Source: Ruminococcaceae bacterium UBA7067
GTDB taxonomy: Bacteria; Bacillota; Clostridia; Oscillospirales; Acutalibacteraceae
NCBI GenBank assembly: GCA_002493755.1
Contig: DKZT01000061.1
Location: forward strand, 1 to 23,847
Length of the DNA: 23,847 bases
Direction: 5' to 3'
The position numbers were made by a program, and so were the translations under genes. Below the pieces are notes generated by a model that ran no database searches, was not told the origin of the DNA, and saw only the letters and a program-made list of their open reading frames with translations. Shown here piece by piece: positions 21,958 to 23,847 of the stretch. Within the stretch, counting starts at the first letter, position 1. Each line of letters opens with the position of its first letter.

Positions 21958-23694
21958 TTGCTCCAATGACGGCTTTACAAACAGGGTTTTCTGATTCTTG
22001 TATATCACCATTCCCGGCTTTGCGCCCACTGCCTTGCTGACATACTTAATCAGCGTGTAATCAACCGGAACCTTACTGCTTTCCTTTGCCCTGCTGTGGT
22101 ATGCGGCAAGCTGTGCGGCGTATAAAATTGTTTCATCGTCAGGTGTTTCGCCCTGCGACACAATAATAGTGTGAGAACCCGGTATATCCTTGGTGTGGAA
22201 CCACAAATCGTAGTTTCTCGCCGTTTTAAGCGTGAGCTTATCGTTCTGCACGTTATTCCTGCCGACTAAAATCTTAAGTCCGCTTTTTGAGGTAAATTCA
22301 AGCGGCGGCAGAGTTCCCTTTATCTTCTGCCTTGAACGGATACGCTTGATATAGCCGCCCTCGATAAGCTCCTGCTTTATCTCCGCAAGCTCTCGCTCTG
22401 TTTCGGCTCTTGACAGACTGTCAAACACCGTGTCAATATACAAAAGCTCCTGCTGTGCCTTTTCAATCTCAACCGTTAAATACTGCTGTGCATTCTTAGC
22501 CTTGCGGTAGTCCTTGTAGTATTTCTGCGCATTCTGACCCGGAGTAAGCGCAGGATTGAGCTTGATTTTTATCATCGGCATATTTTCTTCATAGAAGTTT
22601 TCAACCTCAATTTCAGTCATACCCTTTTCTATGCGGTATAAATTCGCCTGAAGCAAATCGCCCTTTATTCTCAGCGGCTCTCTGTCCTCGCTGTTTGCAA
22701 GCTCTATTTTCTGTGTGTTAATCTTTCGCGTCAGTCGCTCGGTTATATTCGTAAGAAGTCTGAGCAAGTCCTGCCCCTTTACTCTCATTCGCTCTGTTTT
22801 ATCACGCTCAAGGTAAAAGCTGTCTAAAAGCTCGCTGAAGCTTTCAAAGCGAACGGTTTTTGCCGCCGTGCCATACTGCAGAATATTCATAAACGAGAAA
22901 TCAATCGGCTTGCCGTTCAAATCCTGCACCATACAGGGAATACCCTTGTTGTCGCCGATTTCACTGAGCGTTCTCTTCAGGAAAAAGCCGAGGCGGCTGT
23001 ACTGCTCGTCTGTCATAGATAAGGTGTCAAGCTCCGCTCCTCTGCCTGACAGATGCTCAAGCTCGCGGCACACAACAGGTGAAAAGCCCTGCACTGCCGA
23101 CAATATCGCTTTATTGAGCGTCACGGTCTTGCCTGAGCTTCTGATTCTGCCGATAATCTCATCAGCCGTCACCTCAAGCGGATTGAGCTTATCCTGCGGC
23201 GGCGGCAGTCTGTATTCAACGCCCGGCAGGACAAGCCGCTGAGAGGACATTGTCATATCTACCCTTTTTAGTGCGTCTATCACATTGCCGCTGCCGTCAA
23301 CAAAAATCACGTTGCTGTATTTTCCCATAATCTCCGCTATTAGAGAAAGCTCAATTTTATCACCCAGCTCGTCCGTTGCATCAAAGGTAAAGCGTATTAC
23401 CCTTTCAAGCTGATACTGTGTTATCTCCTTCAGCTTTGCTCCTGTAAGCCTTTTTCTGAGAAGCATACAGAGCATCGGCGGAGTCTGCGGATTTTCGGGC
23501 GGATACTGCGTTATATTCACCCTCGGCGAATTTGCCCTCGCCGACATCAGCACCTTATATGCTCCGCTTACTCCCCGAAAAGCCACTACAAGCTCGTCAC
23601 GGTTCGGCTGAAACACCTTTTCAACACGCAAGCCGATAAGCTTTTCCTCAAGCTCAGTTTTTATAAAGCGCAAAAACGCACCGTCCAGCGCCAT
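21952..23694 (-). CDS. rqcH: NFACT-family ribosome quality control protein RqcH (FbpA-like)
   Basis: This protein of 580 aa belongs to the NFACT family. By homology RqcH binds stalled 50S-peptidyl-tRNA complexes and directs C-terminal alanine tailing; older names are fibronectin-binding protein A and PavA. The N-terminal NFACT-N domain begins MALDGAFLRFIKTELEEKL. A helical coiled-coil middle lies at about 330-450. The C-terminal NFACT-R domain has NYDLWFHTKDIPGSHTII. Residues 97-98 are Glu-Arg, where the key pair in B. subtilis is Asp97-Arg98. The frame opens 17 codons earlier; the ATG at 23694 has AGGAGGTG seven bases ahead. The stop codon is formed by a heptad repeat. Confidence 0.93.
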   Translation of the reverse strand: MALDGAFLRFIKTELEEKLIGLRVEKVFQPNRDELVVAFRGVSGAYKVLMSARANSPRVNITQYPPENPQTPPMLCMLLRKRLTGAKLKEITQYQLERVIRFTFDATDELGDKIELSLIAEIMGKYSNVIFVDGSGNVIDALKRVDMTMSSQRLVLPGVEYRLPPPQDKLNPLEVTADEIIGRIRSSGKTVTLNKAILSAVQGFSPVVCRELEHLSGRGAELDTLSMTDEQYSRLGFFLKRTLSEIGDNKGIPCMVQDLNGKPIDFSFMNILQYGTAAKTVRFESFSELLDSFYLERDKTERMRVKGQDLLRLLTNITERLTRKINTQKIELANSEDREPLRIKGDLLQANLYRIEKGMTEIEVENFYEENMPMIKIKLNPALTPGQNAQKYYKDYRKAKNAQQYLTVEIEKAQQELLYIDTVFDSLSRAETERELAEIKQELIEGGYIKRIRSRQKIKGTLPPLEFTSKSGLKILVGRNNVQNDKLTLKTARNYDLWFHTKDIPGSHTIIVSQGETPDDETILYAAQLAAYHSRAKESSKVPVDYTLIKYVSKAVGAKPGMVIYKNQKTLFVKPSLEQE

Positions 23695-23708
23695 AAGCTC
23701 ACCTCCTG

Positions 23709-23750
23709 TGCGCAGCCATTCTGCGCAATGATATTGCTGCTGCAATTATA
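23709..23750 (-). promoter_or_regulatory. Possible rqcH promoter and leader hairpin
   Basis: Minus-strand TATAAT (23745-23750) has only a weak -35 (TTTCAC, 16-bp spacing), which falls in the hairpin repeat. TGCGCAG and CTGCGCA (23709-23715 with 23721-23727) form a 7-bp hairpin just upstream of the SD. Function is not known. Confidence 0.4.
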
Positions 23751-23767
23751 TTTTGCCAAAGCCAAAG

Positions 23768-23788
23768 TGAAATATCGCCTTTGGCGAT
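23768..23788. repeat. Single mini-hairpin with TGAAAT linker, related to the array at 28-136
   Basis: On the minus strand ATCGCC-AAA-GGCGAT is followed by ATTTCA, the linker of the window-start array. Here the loop is AAA instead of G-N-A. Confidence 0.6.
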
Positions 23789-23789
23789 G

Positions 23790-23847
23790 TTGACAATCTG
23801 AAGTCATCAGCATAAATATTCCACTCCTACAATATAAATTAAGGTGA
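23790..23847 (+). promoter_or_regulatory. Outward promoter and SD for a gene beyond the right edge
   Basis: TTGACA (23790-23795), 17-bp spacer, TAAATA (23813-23818), then AAGGTGA as the last seven bases of the window. This looks like the start of a plus-strand gene divergent from rqcH; its coding part is outside the window. Confidence 0.55.

Noticed and set aside
22868..23242. Plus-strand open frame of 124 codons opposite rqcH
   Set aside because: Antisense shadow of rqcH, no SD.

Overview
The window reads as chromosomal DNA from a low-GC anaerobic member of the Clostridia, most like Oscillospiraceae/Ruminococcus. The reasons are a T-box riboswitch, separate adjacent secD and secF, a clostridial flavodiiron protein carrying flavin reductase and rubredoxin domains, strong GGAGG ribosome binding sites, consensus sigma-A promoters, and intergenic repeats (AAGCCTTCCCCT modules, heptad repeats, small hairpins) that I associate with that group. 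Genus is not assignable from sequence alone.

Layout. 1-160: array of five mini-hairpins, then a terminator. 192-2675: secDF operon (-). 2743-4100: PF12897-type aminotransferase with its promoter (-). 4191-4501: composite repeat island. 4512-5261: APH-like small-molecule kinase (-). 5639-7555: three-gene (+) operon of an HTH-AbrB regulator, ABC ATPase and ABC-2 permease. 7555-9270: accessory segment bounded by two identical 45-nt terminators, holding a wall- or membrane-anchored NPCBM-like surface protein and a 55-residue ribbon-helix-helix protein. 9350-16211: complete trpEGDCFBA operon (-) with consensus promoter and a tryptophan T-box leader. 16252-18108: four-domain flavodiiron protein (-). 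18186-18498: probable type I toxin-antitoxin locus (27-residue hydrophobic peptide, SD-masking hairpin, convergent antisense RNA). 18526-18722: tRNA-Leu(GAG) (-). 18830-19432: small lipoprotein and a convergent 58-codon ORF. 19550-21391: prfB plus a coupled membrane protein. 21397-21789: secG (-). 21885-23694: repeat element and rqcH (NFACT/FbpA) (-). 23768-23847: hairpin repeat and an outward promoter for a gene beyond the right edge.

How genes work together. The trp genes encode every step from chorismate to tryptophan, and the leader reads uncharged tRNA-Trp through a UGG specifier. SecD, SecF and SecG are accessory subunits of one translocase. prfB (termination) and rqcH (rescue of stalled nascent chains) both act at the end of translation.

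Most interesting: the type I toxin-antitoxin locus; period-7 repeats that supply the stop codons of trpA and rqcH; a mini-hairpin array with G-N-A loops and a fixed linker; and the duplicated terminator around the surface-protein segment. Several starts are reassigned downstream of the longest open frame because a good ribosome binding site fixes them.
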